This document shows positions 24,572 to 36,743 of a stretch of DNA of 64,000 bases, piece after piece. This DNA is from Centropus unirufus (taxonomy: Eukaryota > Chordata > Aves > Cuculiformes > Centropidae). Both the position numbers and the translations under genes were made by a program. Location of the stretch: the NCBI GenBank assembly GCA_013397695.1, contig VYZI01000186.1, positions 1,018,681 through 1,082,680 of the forward strand, in the 5' to 3' direction. The notes beneath the pieces were generated by a model. The model searched no databases. It was not told the DNA's origin and saw nothing but the letters and a program-made list of their open reading frames with translations. Each line of letters starts with the position of its first letter. Within the stretch, counting starts at the first letter, position 1.

Positions 24572-26411
24572 CTGTTTCGTAATGAATAGGGGTGTTGTCA
24601 TCTGCCTGCATTGTGTTCATCACTGTCAGGGCTGGCAGTGTAACAGATAACAGGATGGATTCAAGGCCACCCAGGGAATGGAGCCTGACAGGACCTCATT
24701 CATCACTTCCATTTCAGAGGTCTCTATGGAAGAGCTGGCATCAAAGAAGTAATCAAGGCTCACAGGGCCTTGTGGGGTTTTGGGAGGAGTGCTCTGCATT
24801 GCAAACAAACCAAGCTGTCAAATCTGTTTTGTAAATGAAGTGTTTTTCTGGAGACAGTGTGTTTATAACTGTCACCCTAAGTGCACTCCTTATAATATAC
24901 ATCTACTGTGGCAGCCTAGGGCCACAACCTGTTCTTTTCCCAGCTTCCAAATGAAAAATTGCTATTGCAATGAGAAGTTAAAGGTGCATGTGGGGGGCAT
25001 TTTAAAATGTGGTTCATTGTTAATGGTTTATTTAATCAGATACCTTCTCGATCTTCAGTTCTGGTCTGGGCATTCAAGCTCTATTCATCTTGTGTAATTG
25101 GCCCAGCAAGTATGATGCCTTGCCTTTTGTAGTCTAGACACACGGTGCAGTTTGCCACTGGCTGTGTGGACTTCATGGCAGTAAATGAGTCTACCCTCAA
25201 GATAAAAATATCCTGTTAATATGGGACCAAGGGGACAAAGGAGAAGGCATTTATCAGCTGTGAGAGCCTAGTATTGATAGCCCATGTACATGAGGTAATG
25301 CCAAGAATAAGAATATGTAATCAGACTGCTCTGAAGGGTTTATGCTTGCCTGTCAGTCTCTTGTGTCAGAGAAGATATCTAGCTATCTACTAATAAAGAT
25401 TTAAAGAAGGGAGGACTTCATGCAAGGAGGTCAGTCTGTACTTTTAAGGTAACATTTACCTTGGTCTTCCTTGATATTTTCTTTTTCAGTCTTTGTTCTT
25501 AAAGCCTTGTGTGCAATAGCCAGGTATGCTCTATCTTCTGGCAGCTGAAGCTGTGAAGGGTCACCATCATCCCTTTGTCAATCTGTATGTCCTACCACTT
25601 CACCCATATGGGATGCTCCTTGGAGATGAGCTTACCATGCTGCTGAACCAGTGATGATAACCACTTCGTTCAGGAGAACAAGTGTACTTAGGTATGACAA
25701 CCCGAGTGTATCCTTGTTGTGTGATTTTTGCACACAAGATCTGAACTTGTCCTTGATCTCTTGGGACATCAGATTCCTACTGAGAATGTGCACAGTTTAA
25801 TGTAAACTAACCTGCCTTAGACTGGCAGGGCAGAAACTTCCTATTGGATTACCACTTTTCTTCTTAGGTACTTTAAAACACTTACTGTGATTTACACTTC
25901 TTAGAAATTACATGTATCCTACGAATAACTTTACATAATATGCTGAATATTTTCTTGTAGGTTGCCAAGTTTTCATCTGAGTTTTAAGCTCGCTTGAGGC
26001 AGCAAAAGCTTAATAAATCCTGGCAAAAATACTGATTAAATGTGACTTTATGTGACTGAATAAAACAGCCAGAGGTTGTGCAAGGCCTTTCCCTAATTTT
26101 GTAGCCTGGGTTACAATCAGTGTTGGCTACCCAAACAGTTTTTATAAGGGCTATCTTAAAAATTTTTGCCACAGTCTAGGAAGTCACCTAAGATGACAAT
26201 AATCTTTATTTGTGTAGCTGCATGCCACAGAAATTGTTTTCCTGAAGTAATCTCCTCTAGGGTGAACCAGCATCTGCTTAGCAGTACTACTGCATAAAAA
26301 AAAAAAAAAGCTATTTGGTGTGGAGTTAGCGGCTGCCATTGAGTGGGTCTTTGATCAACAGGCAGTCAAAGATTTTCCTGCAGGTTATGGGAGTCCTACA
26401 CGTCTTTGTTT

Positions 26412-26425
26412 CCAGTAGAGGGCAG
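26412..26425 (+). promoter_or_regulatory. Strong CTCF consensus match, plus strand
   Basis: CCAGTAGAGGGCAG agrees at all fourteen positions with the CTCF core written as CCASYAGRKGGCRS, which is the most informative part of the vertebrate CTCF motif. It is the best CTCF match I noticed in the window. It overlaps the acceptor-like end of the exon candidate at 26419, so either explanation could account for the sequence. Orientation is forward; 21711 and 6425 are reverse, making the pairs divergent. CTCF occupancy is inferred, not seen. Confidence 0.5.
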
Positions 26426-26567
26426 GAAGCAATCCTGCATCCCTTTGTGCCGTGAGCACTGGAGGCAGCAGCAAGGTTTCCCTTGGCAATGGGTCAGGGA
26501 GCAAGGATGCCTTGATGCTGAGGTTGCAGATTGATGAACAGATTAAAGAAAGGGAAAAGAAAAAGAG
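26419..26567 (+). other. Exon-like open segment, charged coiled-coil-like peptide
   Basis: An acceptor-like tract (CTTTGTTTCCAGTAG) precedes 149 bases open in one frame, ending at a plausible donor (AGAG/GTACAG). The frame gives a Ser/Gly-rich first half and then DALMLRLQIDEQIKEREKKK, which looks like the start of a charged alpha-helix or coiled coil. I do not recognise the protein. Points against: the first in-frame acceptor (after 26415) would open with TAG, so the second must be used; the charged part is purine-rich DNA, which yields such peptides by chance; and the acceptor overlaps a CTCF match. No neighbouring exon was found within several kb. A pseudo-exon is the more likely reading. 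Confidence 0.2.
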
Positions 26568-29500
26568 GTACAGGGAAAGTCAGCTAATGCGGGTGGGTAG
26601 TCCTGCCCCTGCTGGTTTGCACTTCTGTGTGCCTGTGCAGCCTGGGGGTAAGCTGAGGTGGCTGAGAGCAGGTAGTCTGGGAAGGTTTCACTTTCACATG
26701 AGAACTTGATTGGGCCAACTTGAAAATCAGAGGGATAACAGTGTTTTCTTGCTGCAGAGAGATTATAAAACTTCACCATAATATATGCTAGATGAGGGAT
26801 TTCTCCAGGTCAACTTGGAGCAGGAGTGGGGAGAAGAAACTGGTCGTCTTTAGTTGTCTGCACGCCTCATCCACCTAAGAAACCGCCTGACAAGTCTTGG
26901 TTCTCAGGCCAAAAGGTAAAGTGAAAAGTGGTGTAAAGACCGTTGGAGCCACAGAATATGAGGAGATTAATGTGAAAAGTGCTCTGAGGTTATACCTGTC
27001 ATAGATACTTGCAACTTTTCCTTCGTGTTTGTTTTAGGAGAGGTGCCTCTAGGGACAAGTCATCACCCATTTCTGAGTGGTGGAAGGATGCTTTGGTGCA
27101 AGGAAGGGTGTATTGCTGACCAGGTTTCTGACAAACCTAACTCCTTTCCTAGAGATAAAATAATTCACAGTTGTTTAACTTTACTAACTCTGTATGTAAA
27201 CATCAGTGGTCAGCTGCTAGGAAGATTCATCTACATATAGAATGACAATTCTGGTCAGCTAAAGAACAACTGGCAAAAATTTGGGCATGTTTGGGCTTGA
27301 CTCCAAAAGTAGAGTGTGCAGTACAAATATCATAATTTATAACTGTATTTTAATTACAGATTTATTTATTAATGGCATAGTAAATTCTTGAGAAATCTTC
27401 CATAGCACAGGGGATGTCTGTCAATAAGAATCACTGGAAAAGTGATGTGCCAAGGTAAGGAAAAAAAAAAAATAGAGAAATTTGGGGACTACGAGGGAAA
27501 AAAAAAATTCATGAGTAGATTGAGAAAGAATGTTGGAGAACAATATTGGGTCTCTCAGTGAAGGACTTGGATTCCTAGTTAGTAGCTTTAGTGATCACTT
27601 TGTTAAACGATCAATTCTGTCAGGACCAGCTGCTATACAGTGATGAAGCTTTAGACAAGGACACACAAATGATACTGTCATAATAGACTGCTATAATAGA
27701 TAGATATCCCATTCAATTAACCGATCAGAAGCATAGGAAAGGATACTAATTTGCAGTTATGATGCCTTAAAAGTATTGTAATCCCTGGGTGCAACATTCT
27801 CACTGTAATATATACCCTCAGTTCCATTTGTCACATGAATGTGGCTTTTGTATGAATAATTGGATTAATTGCTACAGAACTATGAAGAAATACATGCATT
27901 TCATTTTCAACATGCTTGGCCCTGGAGATGTCCACAAAATGTGTCAAGCCATGCAAATTAAGTCAAAATGAATACAGTAAAATCAGATGTCAGAATTTGA
28001 CTGTTAAAAAAAAATCTGGATGTGTATGTGGGCCTTGTCTTGTGGCTTGAAGATGGCTCTGACTGAATCCCATTTCAAAGGAGCCAGGTCTGGAAGTGAG
28101 GGTGCTTCATGGAAAATGGATGTTCCAACCATGCTACTCCATGGAGAACATGGAAGCAACATATTCAATATATAGTAAAAAGTGGTCTTTGAAGGGCATG
28201 GGCATCCACAGTTGGTAAGTGTCTTAGCTTTAGAGCCTTCAAAACCAATATAATGCTGTGAGTCAGCTGGCATGCTTGTCTCAAATTATGTACCTGAGAA
28301 AATAAAAATTTCAGTAGTTTCCCAAGAAAATGGAAGTTTTACTGCGTAAAGATCCTGAACTCCATTTTAGAATCCTTATTTCTTCAAATGTGCTGAGATC
28401 AGCTAGGCTTAGATAGAATTTGAACAAGGAGAAAGGTGAGGAAAAGGAATTGTGAATCAGGGATGAAATACTCTGATCTTGGACGAGAAACCAGAATCTT
28501 GGCACCGCTTTATTAAAATAGAGCCTAGAGCTCGAAACAGAGGACCAAAACAGAAGCAACAAGCTGTCAGTTGCCAGCAACTTGTTACTGATTTGGATAT
28601 GATGCTTATGGTATACAGACTGGAAGGGTGGAAAGGAAGTCTGTTTCTTCTTCTACAGACAGCAGAGCTGATGGTGCTGAAGGTCATTCAACTTCATAGT
28701 TGATGAAGTAAGTAATAAACAAGTTAAAAATACCCTCTATCTCATTAATAAAACTGTGCTATTTAATTGGCATCCACTGTTTTTAATTAGTGTGTAAGGC
28801 TGGCTATACTGGCGACAGGGAAGAGAGAAATCTTACTGGGATTCAACTATGAAAAAATATTTATGGTAGAGCAGCATTTAACATGAGTAACTAGAAGCAA
28901 TTCCTTTTGATAAACAGTACACTAAAGATCTACAAAATAGTAATAGATGGTATCATAGAATCATATGTCATAAAAGGGGTGATAGAATTGTATAAATTTC
29001 CTGGGATCTGTAGTTTCTATCTATCTGAAGCTGATGAAACAGCTGTATATCATAGATGGCAACTGCAAAGACTGTATTGATGCTGTAATTCATTTTTCCG
29101 GATATGGGACTGAAATTCACCGCTCCTCAGGAGTATATTTGATAAAACTAGGCTTTGCTGAAGAAGGCAGCTCTTGTAGGTGGTGACTGTCTTTGTGGCT
29201 TTCATAGGAAGTCTCCCTTCTCTTGCCTTGGTACTGTTGTGCTTGTGATTCCCTTAGGCTCTATTGTGCAGCAAGGGAATGGTCATTTCTGCTATTATGG
29301 CTTTAAAGCCAACTGAGAAAGGAATCAGCGAGGGTGATGCTAAACCCCTGCTGCTCTCATTGTTAGTGGTGCCCCAGCACTATGTCAGTGGAGAACTGGA
29401 ATCTATAACATAACAAAACGATGCAAGAAGTGCTGAGAAGGGGTCTGCAAAACCAACACTTTTGATGTCTGTAACTAGATGTGCAAAGGATTTCAGATAT

Positions 29501-31043
29501 GCCCTTGCCCTTTAGGGCACAGTAAGGCTCCGCTGTCAACAACCCCACCCTGTGAGACTGTACAAGCCCTTTGCTGGCTTGCATGTGCTTTATCAATGCA
29601 TATATGCCAGCAAAACCTTGCTGATATTGAGTGCCTGTGCCACTGCGTCAGACCTTTTCCTCTGTCTTTCCTTTGAGTTTCAGTCTTCCTTTTTAATGTT
29701 ACAGTATACATTGATCTTCCTTCCTCACATCACCTTTCACCAGAGGCACAGAAGGTGGATTAATTTAACCTGTATTTGTATGATGGTCAAGTAGAGGGAA
29801 CAGGTTGCACACTTACATGTGTCCGTAGCAGCTAAATAACGGAAGGTAGTGGCTAGAGTACCTCTGGCTGAGGTCTAAACAGAAAACCAATATGCAAGCC
29901 CACAGCTGAATTTGTGCTGTCTACTCTGCTGCAAGCCAGGGCTTTTGTACTCTCCGTGCAGCAGTTTGGTGTAGCATCTCTGGCTGTCTTGGCTCAATTT
30001 TTGTAAGAATTTAATAAGAGAAAGTGAAGTATTGGTTGTGGAGAGAATGGGGAAGGAGGAGGATAAAGTTATGAAGATACTGATTATTTAAAATAATTTT
30101 GAAAAATTGCCCTCACGGTGGGGGAGGGAGCACGTTCAGTGGAAGAGGAGAGGTGGGAAAAGGCTGGGACAAAACATGTTTAAACACGATGACCTTAGGA
30201 TGCTCATGTCTGCAAGCTCATAGATGTATCCACCACTATTAAGCACCTCTGAGCTTTTGTCCCTACATTTGATTATTGCATTTTAAAGAGATTTTCCCTT
30301 AATTATTGCCTAAATAAAGTCAGTGCAGCTCTCCTTGTTCATGATGTTATGTTTTAATGTGCCCACAGCTAGTGATGGATGATGGAAACGTGAGGAAATA
30401 AAACTGGACTCAATGGCCTGGAACAGTGAGACTAACAAAAATCACAATAAAAAGGAAAATGGGCAAAACAAAGTCTGGGGAATAAGCAAGGGCAGTCTCA
30501 GCCATGTTTGCCTAGGCATCTTGTCACTTAGGTCCTCCAGGGTTAGCTATCAATGGCTTCATATACTTTCAGCAAGATCTTGTATCAATATGCCTTGTAT
30601 TGGTGTATTGCCAGTCCTTTCTGGGTAATGCAGAAGTTGAGATACACAATTTATAAGTGCCAGGTGGGCGATTTTTTTACTTCCTACTTCTCTACTAAAG
30701 AAAACTCTTTTTTTTTTTCCATTAAAATTTGTGCAGAAGCATAAAAATGGGAACACAGTGGACTGCACTATCAATACATTTCATGGAAATGGTGACATCA
30801 TATCCCAGATGAATTTTGCTCTTGTGGTTTATTATGATAATCTTGAAACCTTGGGAAATAATTATGGTCTTCACAATTCACCAATTATATTTATAATTGC
30901 TTGAAAGAGTCATTTGTATTTGGTAAGAAGATGCTTGGTTTTATTTCTCCACACTACACTCAGAGTTTAAAGCTAAAATTCAGCAATTACTTTATAACTC
31001 TTGTTTTGCTTCTGTCGTGATCCCAAATAGGATTTGTGCCCCC
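26568..31043. other. Non-coding unique sequence, no gene seen
   Basis: Only short frames occur, on both strands and without family resemblance. Two A-runs lie at about 27461-27473 and 27499-27508. A G-rich purine patch lies at about 30115-30160. The sequence at 28951-28995 vaguely recalls the terminal repeat of a minus-strand CR1 but is too short to call. No exon series or promoter-like CpG cluster is seen. Confidence 0.6.
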
Positions 31044-31072
31044 TTTGTGGTGAGCTATTTGCTCACCACAAA
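31044..31072. repeat. Perfect 12-bp inverted repeat with 5-base loop
   Basis: TTTGTGGTGAGC (31044-31055) is followed by the loop TATTT and then by its exact reverse complement GCTCACCACAAA (31061-31072). The stem has six G:C or C:G pairs. Outside the stem, pairing stops at once apart from a weak C/G extension with a bulge, so it is shorter than a microRNA precursor. Possible meanings include a cruciform-prone site, a palindromic protein-binding site, or a stem in a non-coding RNA. Confidence 0.8.
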
Positions 31073-33569
31073 CAGGTCTGAATGTTCTGCTAGTGCCTGC
31101 ACTGGGGGAAGGAGTGTTGGTTGGTTTGATGCAATTGACAGTGTGTGAAAGAAATACTGTATACTCAAGGTCACAGCTGCATTTCTACATCATATAGCAT
31201 GAGCAGTCTTTTTGGAAATATTATGTGAGAATAAAAGTTGCCAGACCTAAAAGGAGAAGAGGCTTCAGATTAGCATTTGTTCCTCAACTGAAAAATTTTT
31301 GCATTTGTGAAACCCTTTAGGACTCCCCAAATGAGGTCTGTATGATGCTTTCCATTAAAATTGGTGGGTTTTGCCTGTGGCCCTCACTTGCATAGGTCCA
31401 CTTTTCTCTATCTGAATTTTTTTTTTTTAGTCAGGGAACATTCAACTAATTTACTCTTTGTATTTCTATGGAGTCAGTGTCAAGAGCAGTCAAAAGTCCA
31501 CTAAATATAATTTTCTATTATGGTACAAGATATAGGAGGAATTCTAGTAAATGAGGGGAAATATGTTCTTGGAGAGGAGTCTTCTCACTTGATGCTAGAG
31601 GAACCATTTCTCTGCTTACATTTAGTGCGACTTCTAGGAATGAAATGAAAGCCCTTTCGGGAGGTTTCTTCCATGAAGTCAATAATAAGGAGTTCCTATG
31701 CTTGAAGAACAGATTATAGGAAAGGGGCATAAAACAAGCATAAATGAAATGTGGACTCATCCTCTCTACTTAGAAACTCAGAGTAATAACTGATTCTCCA
31801 TCAGAGAGGAGATTCCTAGTGATGAATGGGTGGAATCTCCATTTAAAAAATATAGTCTAGAGAGAGATATTTTTTTTTTCTTCTTTCTTTTTGTATATAT
31901 ATTTGCCATGTCCTGTTTTCCACCTGCTCTAGGGCCCACTGTCTCTCCGAGGACAGTCTTTCAGTTCAGCAGGTGTCCAGGGAGAGGGTCATGCCTTGTT
32001 TCTTCTTATACAGCCTTTGTTCTTTCTTTCTCATGCTTTGAACTCCATGACTTAGTTGCACTTTTGATTAAAAAAAAATAAAACACACATATATATTTGT
32101 GTAGGTACAAAAGGTCTTGGCCTTGACAAGAGATGCGGCAAGAAAAGTGTCAGATGGTTTTTCCCACTTCTCAAACCAATCTATGCCTTTGAGCTAGCAG
32201 TTAAGAAGAAAGACTGCACTTCCCAAGCAGTAATTAAAAATTATTTTACTGCATTATATTTGCCCAATAATTTTGCCTTACTTAATTCAAAGAGCAAACC
32301 CTCTGCTGGCATTAGTGATCCTGAACATAAGAAGGATTTATACCAAAATCCGGCTTATTAATCTTGTGCAGTCTGAAGCATTTAACATTTGATGAGTGTG
32401 TTTTCTGCAGTTTGATACCTGTGCCTCTGGGAGTTTAAGCAGTGGTGTAGTGTGGTCCCTTCAGAATCAGGAATTTGGAGAATTGGGTCAAATGCAGTCA
32501 GCAAGTTTTGCACTACTCCCTTCTTCACCTTGTGCCATCCTATTTAAATCCCCATGAAGTAATCGTGAAGAGCCTTGTCTTCTCTGCTAAATGCAAGATG
32601 GAGTGGTTTGACTCATAGTATTTAATATATGTGAAGAATCCCAAAATGAAAACACAAGGATGATGCTTTTTTTATCACAAACTAAGCCAAGAAAATTGAC
32701 TCGTGGCTGGATGAATGATGTTGTTTTCCTCTATCTTTGATGATTTCAACTTCTTTCTGAGGTAAAACCCATTTATGTATGTTTTGCTTTTCTATGTGTT
32801 TAGTTATCTTGAAATACCACTTTTATAATTGTGATAGGCTTGCATAAGGCTGTGACCTCAATTCCCAAAAGACAAAGTTTTCAGCCAAAATTTTTCCAGT
32901 AAAGGTGTCTAATGAATTAACAAACTTTTCTAGCAGTGGGGGCCCGAGCTATTGCTGACAAAAGGTACTAGACTGGGTATCCACGAGGTAGTGTAGCAGA
33001 TGGATTAAAACTTCGCTAAAGGGATTCAACCACCTATTTTTTGCAGTCCTCTATGAAAAGTAGGATAAGTGAAATCTAAGCCAGCAAATTGATGTTTAAT
33101 GAGAGCATAGATCTGGTTAACTCCTGTTAAAGTAGCATTACAGGTGCAATCTTAGCAGAAAACTACTTTTTCGAAACTTGGATCTGAATCTCCTTTTCGC
33201 TCTTCATTGTGCATATTATTCTAAGAAAATCTGTTACAAAGATAGCTGGGTGTCATGCTGATTGTTGTTCTGCATGTGACTCGGGAGAGCAGAGAATTTG
33301 CTCCTTTATTTCTTTTTGTCTGTTTGGATCTCTCTTTTATTAGCCCAAGCATGCCCCTCACCTTTTTGAATTTATGCTCTCGGTGACACTCCTGCAGCCC
33401 TCCAACCTAAGCCTAGATATTTCTGTCGAATCCTTTTCCTTGGAGCTTGGACTGACTGCTGTTCCTGGGTTAATTATTATGTACGTGCTTGGAATTGCTT
33501 AGAAAGTGTCGCATTTTGCACTAGACAAAGTCTCAGAGGGTGCATAATTCAACTTTAAGCCACAAGCCC
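31073..33569. other. Non-coding unique sequence, no gene seen
   Basis: No supportable gene. A pyrimidine-rich tract followed by a short (TA) run lies at about 31869-31902, and an A-rich then (CA)/(TA) patch at about 32067-32100. Frames are at most 83 codons long. The sequence just before the CR1 shows no identifiable element. Confidence 0.6.
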
Positions 33570-34034
33570 CTCATTGCAAGAAAGAAATTGAAGTCCTGGA
33601 GCATGTCAAGAGAAGGGCAAAGAAGCTGGTGAAGGGGCTGGAGAACAAATCTTGTGAGGAGCGACTGAGGGATCTGAGGCTGTTTGGCCTGGAGAAGAGG
33701 AGGCTGAGGGGAGACTTTATCACTGCCTACAACTGCCTGAAAGGAGGGTGTGGAGAAGTGGGTTCTGGTCTTCTCCCAAGAGATCAGCGATGTCATGAGC
33801 AGGACTGGCCTCAAGCTGTGCTGGAGGAGGTTCAGATCAGAGAGTAGGAAAAATTTCTTCACTGAAAGGGTCGTCAAACACTGGCAGAAGCTGCCCAGGG
33901 AGGTGGTTGAGTCAGCATCCTTTGAGGTAGTTAAAAGATGGGTAGGTGAAGTGCTTAGGGATATGATTCTGTAGTGGACAGATATTGTTGGGTTAATGGT
34001 CTCAAAGGTCTTTTCCAACCTGGTGATTTTATGA
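33570..34034 (+). mobile_element. CR1 LINE fragment, 3' part
   Basis: This is a clear bird-type CR1 copy, about 465 bases, in plus orientation and 5'-truncated. Recognisable blocks in order are CTGGAGCATGTCAAGAGAAG, GTGAAGGGGCTGGAGAACAA, GGCCTGGAGAAGAGGAGGCT, CTACAACTGCCTGAAAGGAG, TTCTTCACTGAAAGGGTCGT, CTGCCCAGGGAGGTGGTTGA and the terminal AAAGGTCTTTTCCAACCT followed by GATTTTATGA. The terminal octamer repeat is degraded. The open frames across it, including 168 codons antisense, are by-products of the repeat and not genes. Confidence 0.95.
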
Positions 34035-36743
34035 AGCAAATTATTTCCCTCTAGATACAGAAGAAAGTTTTTTGTCAGAAGAGGTTTTGGGTTGCAACAA
34101 ACAGATTGGTATAAACCATCAATGGAACCAAGACAGACATCTGAGATGTTACTTTATGGATAGGTGGCTTTATAGCTGTTTATCTGGGACGAGGCATCTG
34201 TTTTTCTGGTTATATTAATTTTTTTTCAGAGTTAGCACAGCTTCAATGTGTCCAGGTTGCTGATATTAGACTCTAAGGCCTTTAGTTTAGCAAATACTGC
34301 CTAAGAGCCTATAACTTATTTTATACAAGTCTCCTTTGAGGGTTGCAGACCTGTGGCTACTCTGCTTTTGAGCCAGGATATTAACTCTGTTTGTATCTAT
34401 AATATCTATATACTATTTCTAAATGGACAAAATAGTTTTGAGAATAGAGGCTTTGTATCTCATATATTTTTAACTCCAGCACACGAAAGGGACCGATCTT
34501 GCTTAAACTGTACAAAATCAGAGTTGGTTACTCCACAGAAGTTACTCCATTTTAAGACTAGTCAATGAACTAATCTTAAACATCAGTAATTTTCTTTAAA
34601 CTGTCAATTTTGTGCATTTATTCTCATCTCCAGGAATACGTAGTATAAGCTTTATGGTGTTCAGCAGAAGCTGTTATTATCTTAAACTGCAAGGGTGATG
34701 GTTTAATATCTGACTAAATGTAATTTTTTTTCATAATGAGTATAATTACGTGACTCTGCTTAAGCTCACTTCATTTTGTGGGTACTGATGAAAGAACAGT
34801 GCTGAATTCAAGTGTCTGCTTGTCAGCTCAGATTCGTGGTTCTTTGTTCTCTCCCTGAGTGTGGTAATTACAGTTTGGCTTGCAGGAAGACCAGAAAATG
34901 TGGTGATAAGGTGAGGGAAGTGCAAGGAGTCCACTTGCTTGCTCAGTCTAGAAAAAGTGTTGTGTTTTTTTTTTTGCCTTCTGGATATTTACGTAAGAAG
35001 AAAGATGTACCTTTGTTTGGTTTAACAGTATTCAAAGTGTGCTCATCTGATCTTTCCTTCCTCAACTGTCTTTGTGCGTTTGCCTTGTTAGCTGTCTCTT
35101 CTCATGAATAGTTGATCAGTGAGTAGGTGTGCAACAAAATTCACCTTAATTACAGTGACTTTATCTTATGACAGGATGCTATCAGAATATCTCTAACACA
35201 AGATTTGAACTTCTTTTTTTATTCTCTGTGTTATCTTGTGAGGTTTAACCAGTTTTAAAAAGCAGATCGCATATATCAAATGGTCCATACCCTTTTAGAA
35301 AAAGTTTTGGAAGTTTTAATGGTAACTAAATAATGTCAGCTCTTTCCAGAGTAATTTGAACAGGTAGCTTGTTCTTTCTGTGATTAGTGAAGTGGCTGGT
35401 TAAGTCTTTTCACGTAACCAGTTACATAGTTTTATTCTTAAATTGTCTCTTATATCAGCTGCCACTTACTGTGAAGTTGTTGTATTGGTGGTTACAAGAA
35501 TTTTATCTATTTTTGATATGATAAAGCTGCAATACATAATTATTTCTTTGCAGGAAAATATTTGCAAATTGATCTTTAAGAAATTAATCCACCTTTAAAT
35601 GTCTAAGGAGCAAATTAAAGTTTTCACACTTAAACAGGAAAAAAACAATAAGAGATAATAGGGGACTTAGCTGTAGAAGCTCTTTATGTAAATTATGTTC
35701 TTTGATATCTGAAGAAGGAAACAATTTAGAATGATTGGGAAAGAAATTATTTTTATGCAAATCTTATGGGAAATTTGACTTTCCTCTGAAAAGTGGAGTC
35801 ACTTTAAGCTAATACTTGAATATCAGCTCTGGTAAAGTGAGGATTTCTACCCAAACACCTCCTTAAAGTGCTGTGAGCACAATGCAATTTATTTTAAAAA
35901 CACAAAAGGGCTTTTCTTAAATGTCTTACAAAATTTGTTTTTCAGAAATAAAGTTCTATTTATATCCAACTTATTTCAAAACTATCTCTCATCATATCCT
36001 AGTTGTTCATAAGATGATGTTGCTATTCTTTTGTGTTTTGTCTAAAAGAATTCCTGCAAAATTTATTTATCATTTGTGGTAAGACTTAGTTGAAATAGAC
36101 TTTTGGTAAAATAACTGTTAACACCATCTTTTAAAATACACCGAAACAATAGGAAATATAGAAGTCTAACACAAAACAGAAGTTATCATCTGTCTTAAGA
36201 ATTTCTCTCTATACTGTTATGGCTGCAAAGTCTCATCCTGTGATGTGTGAGGTGATCTTCAAGAGATAAAGGAGAAATCTCCAGGAGTGTCCTAATTTGC
36301 CTGAACATTTTGTTAAGCAAAATATATAACCACGAACATCAGCAGAAGATTGCACCATCTCTCACCATCTGTGTATAATTGTAGATATCCTATTAAGAAT
36401 GCAGTAGTGGGTGATTACAGGTGGGACTGGATGCTTCACTTTTTACTAGAATTGCCTGACATTTCCCATTATAAGACTATTTTCTGTTCTGTTTGATAAC
36501 TTTCCAGGATTTGAGCTCATTTTCCATGCTGGGTTGCTGCCTCCAGCTCTTGTGGTGTTCATTTATTTAGAGGAATTTTCAGTGCTGTGGGCTTTTTTGT
36601 TTGTTGTTTTTGAGGGGGGAAAAGCAGAGAAAATATGGTTGTTTTTTTTTTCTTCAGGAAATAATTCTAGTGACCTTTTTTTCTTTAGAGGCCTGGCCTC
36701 TCCTTTTCTCCCCAACCCTTCAGGGCAGATTTGATTACAGCTT
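34035..36743. other. AT-rich non-coding sequence, no gene seen
   Basis: This stretch is distinctly AT-rich, especially 35150-36200, with only short frames. An exact octamer ATGCAAAT lies at 35755-35762. T-runs occur at about 34963-34974 and 36640-36650. No repeat element or exon structure is visible. Confidence 0.6.

Larger units (their letters stand above)
21056..26395. other. Non-coding unique sequence, no gene seen
   Basis: No frame exceeds about 105 codons and none resembles a known protein. A CTCF-like match lies at 21711 (minus) and an E-box CACGTG at 23797. Twin T17 runs lie at 24519 and 24555, and an A14 run at 26296-26309. Around 22190-23050 there are several homeodomain-type TTAAT/ATTAA sites in AT-rich DNA, which on their own mean little. 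No interspersed repeat is recognised. Confidence 0.55.

Noticed and set aside
26348..26372. Inverted repeat TCTTTGA / TCAAAGA with 11-base loop
   Set aside because: Seven-base arms with this loop length are expected several times by chance in 64 kb.
28668..28685. REST/NRSF-like half-site GGTGCTGAA
   Set aside because: The other half of the 21-base element is absent at any usual spacing; another bare half-site occurs near 63990.
28951..28995. Possible minus-strand CR1 terminal octamer remnant (ATCATAGAATCAT)
   Set aside because: Only about 13 bases fit and the following sequence does not continue as CR1.
33533..34039. 168-codon minus-strand frame
   Set aside because: It is almost entirely antisense to the CR1 copy at 33570-34034, so it reflects the repeat and not a gene.
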